Assembly: GCA_001464995.1 (NCBI GenBank)
Contig: LNEQ01000269.1
Location: 1-51,142, forward strand
Reading direction: 5' to 3'
Source: Actinobacteria bacterium Ga0077541
Lineage (GTDB): Bacteria > Actinomycetota > Thermoleophilia > Miltoncostaeales > Miltoncostaeaceae
Length of the DNA stretch: 51,142 nucleotides
The number at the start of each line of letters is the position of its first letter. Position 1 is the first letter of the stretch. The notes under the pieces were generated by a model. The model was not told where the DNA came from. It did not search any database and saw nothing but the letters and a program-made list of their open reading frames with translations. This document shows positions 8,227 to 17,344 of the stretch, piece by piece. The translations under genes were made by a program, and so were the position numbers.

Positions 8227-8924
8227 GCGCCCTCGACGGACGGGTCGCGCTCGTGACGGGGGGCAGCCGCGGCATCGGCGCCGCGGTGGTCCGCGCCTTC
8301 AGCGACGCCGGGGCGCGGGTCGCGGCGCTCTCGCGCGGAGGCGGCGACCCGGGCGTGGAGGGCGCCCTGCCGATCGCGTGCGACCTCCGTGACCGCGCGG
8401 CGGTGATCGCGGCGACCGACCGTGTCGCGCAGGAGCTCGGCGGCATCGACATCGTCGTCCCGAACGCCGGGGTCGCCAGCTACGGCTCCTTCCTGTCGCT
8501 CAGCGCGGAGGACGTGGACGAGATGATCGACGTCAACGTGAAGGGCACGCTGCACACCCTGCAGGCGGCCCTCCCGCATCTGATGCGCAGCGACGCCGCC
8601 GACGTGGTGATCCTCGCATCGGAGGCCGGCCGTCGCGGGCTCCCCGGGGAGACGGTCTACTGCGCCTCGAAGTTCGCCCAGGTGGGGCTCGGGCGCGCCC
8701 TCGACCACGAGCTGCGCGAGCAGGGGGTGCGCTGCACCAACGTCTGCCCCGGGGGCGTGGCCACCGGCTTCGCCGTGGGCCGCGGTCGCGATCCACGATC
8801 GGAGGCCGGGATGATGAGCGCCGGTGAGGTGGCGGAGATCGTGCTGTTCGCGGTCACGCGACCCCGGGGCATGCGCCTGCTGGAGATCGCCGCCCGCCCC
8901 ATGACGGAGTCGTCATGGGGGTGA
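8223..8924 (+). CDS. Short-chain dehydrogenase/reductase
   Basis: GRVALVTGGSRGIGAAVVRAFSDAGARVAALSR...VPNAGVASYG...YCASKFAQVGLGRAL. Confidence 0.9.
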   Translation: MSALDGRVALVTGGSRGIGAAVVRAFSDAGARVAALSRGGGDPGVEGALPIACDLRDRAAVIAATDRVAQELGGIDIVVPNAGVASYGSFLSLSAEDVDEMIDVNVKGTLHTLQAALPHLMRSDAADVVILASEAGRRGLPGETVYCASKFAQVGLGRALDHELREQGVRCTNVCPGGVATGFAVGRGRDPRSEAGMMSAGEVAEIVLFAVTRPRGMRLLEIAARPMTESSWG

Positions 8925-9904
8925 GATGGGGGCTCCTGTCCACAGCGGCCATCAACGAGATGATCCTCGCCGCCGCCCGGGCGACCGATGAGGCCGAGGT
9001 CGTCGCCGTCGCGAGCCGCGACGCCGGCACGGCGGCGGCGTACGCGGACCGGCACGGCATCCCGCGTCCGCACGGCTCCTACGACGACCTGCTGGCCGAC
9101 CCCGGGGTGGACGCGGTCTACATCGGCCTGCCCAACTCGATGCACGTCGCCTGGACGCGCCGGGCGCTCGAGGCCGGCAAGCACGTGCTGGTGGAGAAGC
9201 CCTTCGGGCGCGACCCCGCCGAGGTCGCCGAGGTCTGCGCCCTCGCCGAGCGACGCGGACTGGTGCTGTCGGAGGCGTTCATGTGGCGCCATCACCCCCA
9301 GGCGGCCCGCCTCGAGGGGCTCGTGCGCGAGGGGGCGATCGGGCGCCCCCTGCTCGTGCGGGCGGCCTTCGGCTTCCCGCTGGAGGAGCTCCGCGGCGCC
9401 GCCGACACGCGGTTCGACGCGGAGCTCGACGGCGGCGCCCTCATGGACGTGGGCTGCTACTGCATCAGCGCCATCCGGCTGGTGGCCGGCGAGGAGCCCG
9501 ACCGGGTCCACGCCGAGCGGCTCGCGGGGCCGACCGGCGTCGATCTCGTGCTCGGAGCGACGATGCACATGCCGGGCGGCCTGATCGGCCAGTTCGACTG
9601 CGGCTTCCTGTCGCGGCACCGCGACGAGCTGGAGGTTGTCGGCGACGCCGGCAGCCTCTTCCTGGACGACCCCTGGCACTGCCGCGAGCCCGTGATCGAG
9701 GTGCGGCGCGACGGGGGCGTCGAGCGGGTCGTGATCGACCGCGCCGACCCGTACCGCTGCGAGCTCGACGACGTCGCCGCGGCGATCGACGGGCGGCGAC
9801 CGCTCCGCCACGGGCCTGCCGACGCGGTCGCCCAGGCGCGCGTGCTCGACGCCGTCCACCGCGCCGCCGTCAGCGGCGCCGCGGTGCGGCCCGCCGGGGG
9901 GTAG
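8915..9904 (+). CDS. Gfo/Idh/MocA family oxidoreductase
   Basis: VRWGLLSTAAINEMILAAARATDEAEVVAVASRD...AVYIGLPNSMHVAWTRRALEAGKHVLVEKPFG. Confidence 0.9.
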   Translation: MGVRWGLLSTAAINEMILAAARATDEAEVVAVASRDAGTAAAYADRHGIPRPHGSYDDLLADPGVDAVYIGLPNSMHVAWTRRALEAGKHVLVEKPFGRDPAEVAEVCALAERRGLVLSEAFMWRHHPQAARLEGLVREGAIGRPLLVRAAFGFPLEELRGAADTRFDAELDGGALMDVGCYCISAIRLVAGEEPDRVHAERLAGPTGVDLVLGATMHMPGGLIGQFDCGFLSRHRDELEVVGDAGSLFLDDPWHCREPVIEVRRDGGVERVVIDRADPYRCELDDVAAAIDGRRPLRHGPADAVAQARVLDAVHRAAVSGAAVRPAGG

Positions 9905-9941
9905 CGGCGGCCGGGACGGGACCGTCCCGGTCCCGCGCCGG

Positions 9942-10187
9942 TCAGGCCACGGCGGCGATCTCCACGTCGCTCAGGTGGCACCCGGGGTCGGAGCCCTCGA
10001 GGCCGGCTCCCGACGCCGGCGCCCGCGAGGCGAGGCCGCCGCCGCAGAGCCCGAGGAAGCGGCAGCCCGCGCAGCGCCCCGTGAGGTTGTCGGAGCGCCG
10101 CCGCAGCCGCGCGAGCTCGGCCGGCGGGTCGGTCCGGATCCGCGACAGGGGCCGCTCGCGCACCGAGCCGAGGACGGGCCCGGGGCG
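9942..10187 (-). pseudogene. Orphan SPASM-like C-terminal fragment of a radical SAM protein
   Basis: PGPVLGSVRERPLSRIRTDPPAELARLRRRSDNLTGRCAGCRFLGLCGGGLASRA...DPGCHLSDVEIAAVA*; no radical SAM core upstream. Confidence 0.55.
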
Positions 10188-10213
10188 TGGCCGCCCACCC
10201 CGGGCGTCCGGGA

Positions 10214-10813
10214 TCAGGGCTCGGAGCGCGCCTCGAAGGCGAGCGCCAGGTCGCCCTCCTCCAGATCGAGTCCGGCGGCCTGCGTGATCTCGACGATCGC
10301 GGCCGGCGTGACGCCCCGGAGCACTGCTCCGCGGACGGCGGCGTGCAGGTCGAAGCGAGCGCGTGAGCGGGCCCGCCGCAGGTGCGCGGCGCGGTCGGCG
10401 GGCATCTCCCCGCCGAGGGCTCCGGCCTCGTCCTTCAGCACCTCCTCGACCTCGGCCGTGCGCGCGCAGGTAGCCGCCAGCCGGCCCATCGCCTCGAAGC
10501 GCGCCCGCGCGTCCGCGGAGGGCAGGGCCGCCGCGCTGACGCCGGCGAGCGTGTGACCGTCGGCCAGGGCGTTGACGGCCAGCTGCTCCAGCTCGGCCCG
10601 GAGCTCCGCAGTATCGGCCCGGATGGCCTCGTGCAGGGGCCCCTCCCGCTCGAGGAGCGCCCGGCGCTCCCGCTCGCGCAGCTCCCGGGCGAGGGCGGCG
10701 AGCCCCCCGAGCCCGCGCGCGTCCGATGCCGCCGCCTCGCCGGACGGGCCCGCGTCGGGGGCGGGTCGTCCACCGAAAATCGCGTCCATGGTCTCCTCCT
10801 CGTCGGGCCCCAC
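10214..10813 (-). CDS. Hypothetical Ala/Glu-rich protein
   Basis: 199-aa ORF MGPDEEETMDAIFGG...LALAFEARSEP; actual start may be the ATG of MDAIFGG. Confidence 0.5.
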   Translation of the reverse strand: MGPDEEETMDAIFGGRPAPDAGPSGEAAASDARGLGGLAALARELRERERRALLEREGPLHEAIRADTAELRAELEQLAVNALADGHTLAGVSAAALPSADARARFEAMGRLAATCARTAEVEEVLKDEAGALGGEMPADRAAHLRRARSRARFDLHAAVRGAVLRGVTPAAIVEITQAAGLDLEEGDLALAFEARSEP

Positions 10814-10880
10814 TGTCTTCTCGGCGCGACGAGTCGGGCAAGCGCGTCAACCCCGATGGCGCCTGCGGTTAGGCCGCGAC

Positions 10881-10910
10881 CGCACCGCCCCCCCGCGGGG
10901 GGGCGGTGCG
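10881..10910. terminator. GC-rich hairpin, putative bidirectional terminator
   Basis: CGCACCGCCCCCCC-GC-GGGGGGGCGGTGCG perfect inverted repeat in an intergenic gap. Confidence 0.55.
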
Positions 10911-10924
10911 GCGCCGATCGACGG

Positions 10925-11554
10925 TTACCCGGCCGGCGGGGCCGGGCCGGCGTCCCCGTCCTTGGCGAACGGGTTCCCGAGGATCCCGCCCGCGAAGACC
11001 ATCACCAGGAAGCCGATGCCGATGATGACGAAGAGGATCCCGGTCGCGATCGAGAACAGCGACACCTGCTCACCCACGTAGGCCAGCTCGAGGCCGGTCG
11101 CCAGCGCCCGCTGGGAGACCCAGAGGTCGCGGGCCGGGTTCGACACGGGCCGGCCGTTGGGCGTCGTGGCCGCCTCGTCCTCGCTGAAGACCTCGTTGCC
11201 GTCGGCGTCGAGGAAGCGGCCCATCTCGGAGTAGGTGCGCCCGCCCGTCGACTCGAGCGCGTGGACCCGCATGTACTCGGCGAAGCAGCGCGCCTCCGTG
11301 CCGTTGGTGACCGGCTCGTCGGCGATGTCGCAGGTCGGCACCGTGATCTTGCCGGTGAGGCCGGCGGCCTCGATGCCCTCGAGGATCGCCGTCGGGCTCA
11401 TGTCGGGGGAGCCGGTGATCTGCTCCTGGGTGATGGTGTCGTGGACCTCGCCGCGGGCGCTGGCACCCGTGTAGATCCAGACGGCTCCGAGCACGATCAG
11501 CAGCGCCCCTGCGAGCACGCCGCCCGCCCAGAGCAGCTTGCGTGTCGTCGTCAT
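10925..11554 (-). CDS. Hypothetical membrane protein (two TM segments, soluble middle)
   Basis: MTTTRKLLWAGGVLAGALLIVLGAVWIYTG...LFSIATGILFVIIGIGFLVMVFAGGILGNPFAKD. Confidence 0.75.
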   Translation of the reverse strand: MTTTRKLLWAGGVLAGALLIVLGAVWIYTGASARGEVHDTITQEQITGSPDMSPTAILEGIEAAGLTGKITVPTCDIADEPVTNGTEARCFAEYMRVHALESTGGRTYSEMGRFLDADGNEVFSEDEAATTPNGRPVSNPARDLWVSQRALATGLELAYVGEQVSLFSIATGILFVIIGIGFLVMVFAGGILGNPFAKDGDAGPAPPAG

Positions 11555-11747
11555 GTGGTTCCTCTCAGTGGGCACACCGGGCCGCGCCGCAGCGGGCCCG
11601 CGGGAATCAGTCCGCCCCACTCGATCACGGCCGGGTGGTGAAAGCCTGCGGGTGGGCACCGAACGTGTCCTCGGGATACCCACATCCGCGTGGTTGTAGC
11701 CTTCGCGTTCCGGACTGCCTGCCCGAACCAGGACGACGCCGCCCCTG

Positions 11748-14700
11748 ATGCGACGCCCTCTGCTCCTCTTCATCGTGGTCGCCGCCGGATACGCGGCCGG
11801 CTCCCAGCTGTCGTTCTCGTGGTTCGGCGCCGACGGGACGAGTGCGTCGTTCTTCCCGGCCGCCGGGGTGACGCTCGCGGCGCTCGTGCTGGTGGAGCGG
11901 CGTCTGTGGCCCGTCGTGCTCGGCGCGGCCGCCGCCACGGAGGTGCTGCTCGACCTCGTCCACGGCATCGGCCTCGCGCCGAGCCTGGGATACGCGGTGG
12001 CGAACACCGTGCAGCCCCTCGTCGGCGCCCTGCTCCTGACGTCGGTGCGTCCGCGCGTCGACCTCGCCCGCACCACCGACCTCGTCGCGTTCATCCTCTG
12101 CGCCGTGATCGCCGGGCCGGCGGTCGGGGCCGTGGCGGGCGCATCCACCAACGCATGGCTCGACGGCGGCGACGGGTGGGCACGCTTCGCGGGCGAATGG
12201 TGGGTCGGCGACGGGCTCGGCGTCCTCGTCATCGGCGCGCTGATCCTCTCGCTGCGCCCGGGCGCGCAGGCCTCCGTCCACGCGCGGCGCCTGCCCGAGG
12301 CGATCGCGATCGCCGCCGTGGCCGCGGTCTCCACCTGGGCGCTCTTCTGGCTCGACTGGCTCCCGCTGGTCTTCGTGCCCGCCGCCCTGTTGCTGGTCTG
12401 CGGCTTCCGGCTGGACACGCGGGCCGTGGCCGTCACCGGGACCGTGGTCGCGTTCATCGCCGCCCAGGCGGCGTCCGGCGACCACGCCTACTGGCGCGAT
12501 CTCGAAGTCTCGCCCCAGGTGGGCCTGCTCTACCTCCAGCTCGCGCTCGGGGTGCTGCTGATCGCGGCACTGGCCATCGCCGCCGAGGTGGGGGAGAGGG
12601 AGCGCACCGCGGTCGCGTCGGCCACCGCCGCGCGTTTCATGGAGATCGCCGATGCCGCGCCCGCGATGCTCTGGGTCACCGACGCCGAGGACCACTGCGT
12701 CTTCCTCAGCCGGGGCTGGCGGGAGTTCACCGGGCAGGGCGCGTCCGAGGGGCTGGGCTTCGCATGGACGAACGCGATCCACTCCGACGACCGGGAGGCG
12801 GCGGGGCACGGCTTCGTCGCGGCGTCGGCCGAGCGCCGGGCCTTCGCGCTCGACTACCGGCTGCGCCGCGCCGACGGCGCCTACCGGTGGGTGATCGACT
12901 CGGGGCGCCCGCGGCTCGGTCCGGACGGGGCGTTCCTCGGCTACGTCGGCTCGGTGATCGACGCCCACGAGCGCAAGCAGGCCGAGGGCGCCCTCACCGA
13001 GAGCGAGGCGCGGCTGCGGACGATCTTCTCCTCGATCGACGAGGGCTACTGCCTGGCCGAGATGATCCATGACGCCGCCGGCCGCGCCATCGACTACCGG
13101 TTCCTCGAGACCAACGCCATGTTCGAGTCGATGACGGGACTCGGGGACGCGGTGGGGCGCACGGCGCTCGAGATGATCCCCGACCTCGAGCCGTACTGGA
13201 TCGAGACATACGCGCGGGTCGCGTCCGGCGGCGAGCCGCATCGCTTCGAGAGCGGCTCGGAGGCGATGGGGCGGTGGTTCGACGTGTTCGCCACGCCGGT
13301 CGGCCTGTCGGGGCAGCGGTTCGCGCTGGTCTTCAAGGACGTCACCGAACGCCGCCGGGCGGACACGGCCCTGCGCGAGAGCGAGATCGCCGAGCGCGCC
13401 GCGCGGCGCCGGGCCGAGCTCACCGCACGGGTGCTCGGCGAGATGGAGGCCACCGGGGGGGTCCGTGCCAGGACCGGTCGCCTGGTCTCCCTCCTGGTGC
13501 CGCAGGTCGCCGACGTCGCCGTGGTCGAGATGGCCGGCGAGGAGTCGCACATCTCCGTCGCGTCCGGCCTGCTGCCGTCGGGCGACCCCCTCGACGAGGG
13601 CGTCGTCGACCGGCTCGAGATCCGCTCGCAGATGGTCGTGCCGCTCGACCTCGGCGCAGGGGTGGAGGCGACCCTCCTGCTCGGCCTGGTCGACCCGGAG
13701 CGGCCGGCCTACACGCCGGACGACGTCGCCTTCGTGGGCGACGTGGCCGAACGCGTCGGCCTGCTGCTCGCCCGTGCGCGCGTGCAGGACGAGGAGCGTC
13801 AGATCGGCCTGCGCCTGCAGCGGGCGCTCCTTCCCGACGACCTCGAGCCGCACCCGGGTGTCAGCGTGGCGGCCCGGTACGCGCCGGCGAGCGACGTGCT
13901 GGAGGTGGGGGGCGACTGGTACGACGCCTTCGCGCTGCCGGACGGGCGCATCGGGCTGGTCGTGGGGGACGTCGTCGGGCACGGCATCGTGGCCGCCGCC
14001 GACATGGGCGGGCTGCGCGTGGCCCTCGCGGCGCTCGCCCCGCACGCGTCCGGGCCGGCGCAGCTCCTCACCCTGGTCCACGACTTCGCCCGCGAGCGCG
14101 ACCCCAACTCCTTCGCCACCGTCGGCTACGCCGTTCTCGACGCCTCCACCGGTGCGCTCAGCTACGCCTCGGCGGGCCACCCGCCGATGCTCGCCGTCTC
14201 ACCGTCGGGCGCGACCCGCTGGCTCGCGCAGGGCCGCTCGGCGCCGCTCTGCAACCTCGACGTGGGCGACCGGCCGGAGGCCGCGACGGTGCTCGAGCCG
14301 GGGTCGCTGCTGGTCGCCTACTCGGACGGCCTCGTGGAGCGGCGCGGAGAGCCCCTGTCGGCCGGCCTCGCGCGGCTCGAGGCGGTGGTGCGCGAGCGCA
14401 GGGACGGTACGGTCGATGAGATCTGCGACGCCGTGATGGACGTCCTCACCAGCGAGTCGGCGCCCGACGACGACACCGTGGTGCTCTGCCTGCGCCTGGC
14501 CCCGGTCGACGCCGCCAGTCTCAGCCGCGTGTTCCCGGCGCGCCCCGAGGAGCTGCGCGCGATGCGGGCGGCCGTGCGGGAGTGGCTCGACGCGCGCGAG
14601 GTGCCCCGCGAGGAGTCCACCGGCGCGTTGCTCGCCGTCGGGGAGGCCTGCGCCAACGCCGTCGAGCATGCCTACGCCGGGCGCGAGCCGGGTACCGTCG

Positions 14701-14912
14701 TGCTCGAGATGGCCGACGACGACGATGGGGGGATCACCGTGCGCGTGCGCGACTTCGGTGCCTGGAGGCCTCCCACCACCGCGACGTCGAACGGCCGCGG
14801 CCGGGGCACGGAGATCATGCGGGCGGTGACCCGGGAGTTCGTCCGGCGCGGGGACGAGGGCGGCACCACGGTGACCCTGGGCTTCGCCCCATCGCAGCGG
14901 GTGCCCGGATGA
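11748..14912 (+). CDS. MASE1 membrane sensor + PAS domains + SpoIIE/PP2C phosphatase + C-terminal HATPase (RsbU-RsbW fusion)
   Basis: N-terminal multi-TM MASE1-like; PAS (MEIADAAPAMLWVTDAEDHCVFLSRGWREFTGQ); SpoIIE (LQRALLPDDLEPHPGVSVAARYAPASDVLEVGGDWYDAFALPDGRIGLVVGDVVGHG); HATPase (GALLAVGEACANAVEHAYAG). Confidence 0.9.
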   Translation: MRRPLLLFIVVAAGYAAGSQLSFSWFGADGTSASFFPAAGVTLAALVLVERRLWPVVLGAAAATEVLLDLVHGIGLAPSLGYAVANTVQPLVGALLLTSVRPRVDLARTTDLVAFILCAVIAGPAVGAVAGASTNAWLDGGDGWARFAGEWWVGDGLGVLVIGALILSLRPGAQASVHARRLPEAIAIAAVAAVSTWALFWLDWLPLVFVPAALLLVCGFRLDTRAVAVTGTVVAFIAAQAASGDHAYWRDLEVSPQVGLLYLQLALGVLLIAALAIAAEVGERERTAVASATAARFMEIADAAPAMLWVTDAEDHCVFLSRGWREFTGQGASEGLGFAWTNAIHSDDREAAGHGFVAASAERRAFALDYRLRRADGAYRWVIDSGRPRLGPDGAFLGYVGSVIDAHERKQAEGALTESEARLRTIFSSIDEGYCLAEMIHDAAGRAIDYRFLETNAMFESMTGLGDAVGRTALEMIPDLEPYWIETYARVASGGEPHRFESGSEAMGRWFDVFATPVGLSGQRFALVFKDVTERRRADTALRESEIAERAARRRAELTARVLGEMEATGGVRARTGRLVSLLVPQVADVAVVEMAGEESHISVASGLLPSGDPLDEGVVDRLEIRSQMVVPLDLGAGVEATLLLGLVDPERPAYTPDDVAFVGDVAERVGLLLARARVQDEERQIGLRLQRALLPDDLEPHPGVSVAARYAPASDVLEVGGDWYDAFALPDGRIGLVVGDVVGHGIVAAADMGGLRVALAALAPHASGPAQLLTLVHDFARERDPNSFATVGYAVLDASTGALSYASAGHPPMLAVSPSGATRWLAQGRSAPLCNLDVGDRPEAATVLEPGSLLVAYSDGLVERRGEPLSAGLARLEAVVRERRDGTVDEICDAVMDVLTSESAPDDDTVVLCLRLAPVDAASLSRVFPARPEELRAMRAAVREWLDAREVPREESTGALLAVGEACANAVEHAYAGREPGTVVLEMADDDDGGITVRVRDFGAWRPPTTATSNGRGRGTEIMRAVTREFVRRGDEGGTTVTLGFAPSQRVPG

Positions 14913-15268
14913 GCGAACCACTCGCGCACGTCGAGGCCGCCCGCGACGCGTCGGGCCGCGTCGTGCTCACCGTCTCCGGCGAGATCGACACCTCCAACGC
15001 GGCCGGGCTGGAGGCCCGGATGGCGGACGAGGCCGGGGCAGCGGCCGCGGGAGTCGTCGTCGACCTCGGTGCGGTGACCTACATCGACAGCCAGGGCCTG
15101 CGGCTGCTCGTCGAGTTGTCGCGCCGACTGAGCGCGACGGGTACCGCCTTCACCGTCGTCGCCCCGCCGGGCGGCTTCGCCGCCGAGGTGCTCGAGATCA
15201 CGTCCATGGGCACCCTGCTGCACGTCGTCGGCGAGCTCGGGGGCTCCGGGGCGCCGCCCGCCTCCTGA
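14909..15268 (+). CDS. STAS-domain anti-sigma factor antagonist
   Basis: VLTVSGEIDTSNAAGLEARMADEAGAAAAGVVVDLGAVTYIDSQGLRLLVELSRRL; ATGA overlap with the upstream gene. Confidence 0.9.
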   Translation: MSEPLAHVEAARDASGRVVLTVSGEIDTSNAAGLEARMADEAGAAAAGVVVDLGAVTYIDSQGLRLLVELSRRLSATGTAFTVVAPPGGFAAEVLEITSMGTLLHVVGELGGSGAPPAS

Positions 15269-15273
15269 CGCGC

Positions 15274-15747
15274 TCAGACGCCCGCGGGATCCTCGCCGGC
15301 GAGGAACCGCACGCGCACCTCGGTGCCGCCGCCGTGGGCCTCCCACACAGCCTCCTCGGCCAGCGCGGCGATGATCCATCGCCCACGGCCCCGGATCGAC
15401 GAGGGGGCGACGGGACAGGGTGCGCCGAGCGGCGACTCGGCGCCCGCCCGCCCGCGGTCGCTGATCACGACCCGCGCCTCACGGCCGTCGGCGGTGATCC
15501 GCACGTCCACCGGCGCGGCGTGCTCCGAGCCGTGCTCCACGGCGTTCTGCACGGCCTCGTCGACCACCAGGGCGATGTCGTCGAGGCGGTCCTGGGCCCA
15601 CCCCGCGCGCTCGAGGTGGTCGCAGACCCACTCCCGGGCCCGTAGGGGCGCACCGGCGCTCGCGGGGATCCTCGCTGCGTGCGCCGCCGGCCATGCACGG
15701 CCCGCGACGGGCGGCATGTCGGTCGGTGACCGTCGTTCCGCGCTCAT
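15274..15747 (-). CDS. RsbW-like HATPase anti-sigma/serine kinase
   Basis: REWVCDHLERAGWAQDRLDDIALVVDEAVQNAVEHGSEHAAPVDVRITADGREARVVISDRGRAG...RGRWIIAALAEEAVW. Confidence 0.85.
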   Translation of the reverse strand: MSAERRSPTDMPPVAGRAWPAAHAARIPASAGAPLRAREWVCDHLERAGWAQDRLDDIALVVDEAVQNAVEHGSEHAAPVDVRITADGREARVVISDRGRAGAESPLGAPCPVAPSSIRGRGRWIIAALAEEAVWEAHGGGTEVRVRFLAGEDPAGV

Positions 15748-15917
15748 GCGGGTGGTGATACCCGACGGCACGACGGTCACACCGCCGCCTGCCGCCTCAC
15801 GCCTGCGCAGGTCGTCTCGTTCCGTTCCCCGGGCGCGGCTGTGCACGCGGGTCCCTCCCAGGCCGGACGTGGCCGCTGAGCCGTCAAGTCGGCCGGTGCC
15901 GCGTCGATAGCCGTGGG

Positions 15918-16643
15918 GTGACGTTCCCCCGATCGCCGCGCATCCTCCTGCTCGCCGCCCTGCTCGCCGCCCTGCTCGTGCTCGCCGCTGGCGGTGCCGC
16001 CACCGGCGCGAAGATGATCACCGGGGCCGACGTGCAGGACGCCAGCCTCACGGGCCGCGACATCCGCGACGGCTCGATCGGCGCGCGCGACCTCGCCCCG
16101 AATCTGCGGACGGCCCGTGCGCGGGCCGGTCAGGCCGGACCCCGGGGCGAGACGGGGCCGCAGGGTGCCGCCGGGGCCCAGGGCCCCGCGGGCGCCGCGG
16201 CGACGGGTGGGGTCTCGGTGCGGGACGGCAACGGTGCCCATCTCGGCGGGATCGTGAACGTCAGTCTCAACTACTTCACGGTGGTCACATCCACCGGTCA
16301 CGTGATCTCGCTCATGCCGGACGGCGCGTCGTACGACCAGACCATCTACTGGACCGGCGCCTCCTGCACCGGCACGCCGTACCTGGCGTCCTTCGGGGCG
16401 GCGTCCAAGCCGGCGGTGGCCGGCTACGTCGTGCACTCGCCCGCGGCGGGCGGCCTGCTCGCACCGGCCGATGTCGATGGGAACGGGCAGGCCCCGAACG
16501 TGGCGTTCACCGCCGCGAGCTACAGCGACGGCGCCTGCGGCGCCACCTCGGGATCCGGGCACGGATACCGGATGCAGCCCGTCACCCCGGCTTCGGTCGG
16601 CCTCCCGGCCTATCCGTTGGCCGCCCCCCTCACCCTCGGCTGA
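15918..16643 (+). CDS. Secreted protein with short collagen-like (Gly-X-Y) segment
   Basis: Signal peptide; GQAGPRGETGPQGAAGAQGPAGAA. Confidence 0.75.
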   Translation: MTFPRSPRILLLAALLAALLVLAAGGAATGAKMITGADVQDASLTGRDIRDGSIGARDLAPNLRTARARAGQAGPRGETGPQGAAGAQGPAGAAATGGVSVRDGNGAHLGGIVNVSLNYFTVVTSTGHVISLMPDGASYDQTIYWTGASCTGTPYLASFGAASKPAVAGYVVHSPAAGGLLAPADVDGNGQAPNVAFTAASYSDGACGATSGSGHGYRMQPVTPASVGLPAYPLAAPLTLG

Positions 16644-16780
16644 TCCCTCCAGCGGCCGGGCGATGGTGACCGCGGCGGCCGAGGATACTCTCGCGACGCA
16701 CGGGAAACGACGAGACGAGGGCACGTGAGCCGACCGCCGGGTGGAGCAGTCGCGCGAGGGCGCCGCCGGGAGGGCGACCG

Positions 16781-17344
16781 GTGAACGAGGTCGTCGACTC
16801 CACCCTCGCCGCCCTGGCGATCCTGGCCCAGATCTCGGCGGTCGTCGTCGTGGCCCTGATCGTCGCGGTGACGGTCAACCCCCGGGCACGGGCGTCCTTC
16901 GCCGGATCGTGGGCCACCCTCTCCCGCCAGGCCGTCTGGCTCGCCTGGGGCGTGGCGGCCGTCGCGACGATCGGCAGCCTCTACTTCAGCGAGATCGCCG
17001 ACTACCTGCCCTGCCGCCTCTGCTGGTTCCAGCGCATCGCCATGTACCCGCTCGCGGTCGTGCTGCTCGTCGGCCGAGTCACGCTCTACGCCGCCGCCTT
17101 CCCGCTGATCGGCGCGGCGTTCTCGATCTACCACATCTACATCGAGGTCAACCCCGAGGCCGAGAGCGCCGCGTGCCGCGCCGGGGTTCCCTGCTCGACC
17201 CGCTGGATCGACGAGTTCGGCTACGTGACCATCCCCGTGATGGCGCTCAGCGGTTTCGCCCTGATCGGGGCGCTACTGGTGCTCGCCGCCCTCGCGGGCC
17301 GCAGGGCCCGGGAGGAGGAGTCCGCCGACACCCCCGCCGCCTGA
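16781..17344 (+). CDS. dsbB: Disulfide bond formation protein B
   Basis: LYFSEIADYLPCRLCWFQRIAMYPLAVVLLVG...AACRAGVPCSTRWIDEFGYVTIPVMAL. Confidence 0.85.
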   Translation: MNEVVDSTLAALAILAQISAVVVVALIVAVTVNPRARASFAGSWATLSRQAVWLAWGVAAVATIGSLYFSEIADYLPCRLCWFQRIAMYPLAVVLLVGRVTLYAAAFPLIGAAFSIYHIYIEVNPEAESAACRAGVPCSTRWIDEFGYVTIPVMALSGFALIGALLVLAALAGRRAREEESADTPAA

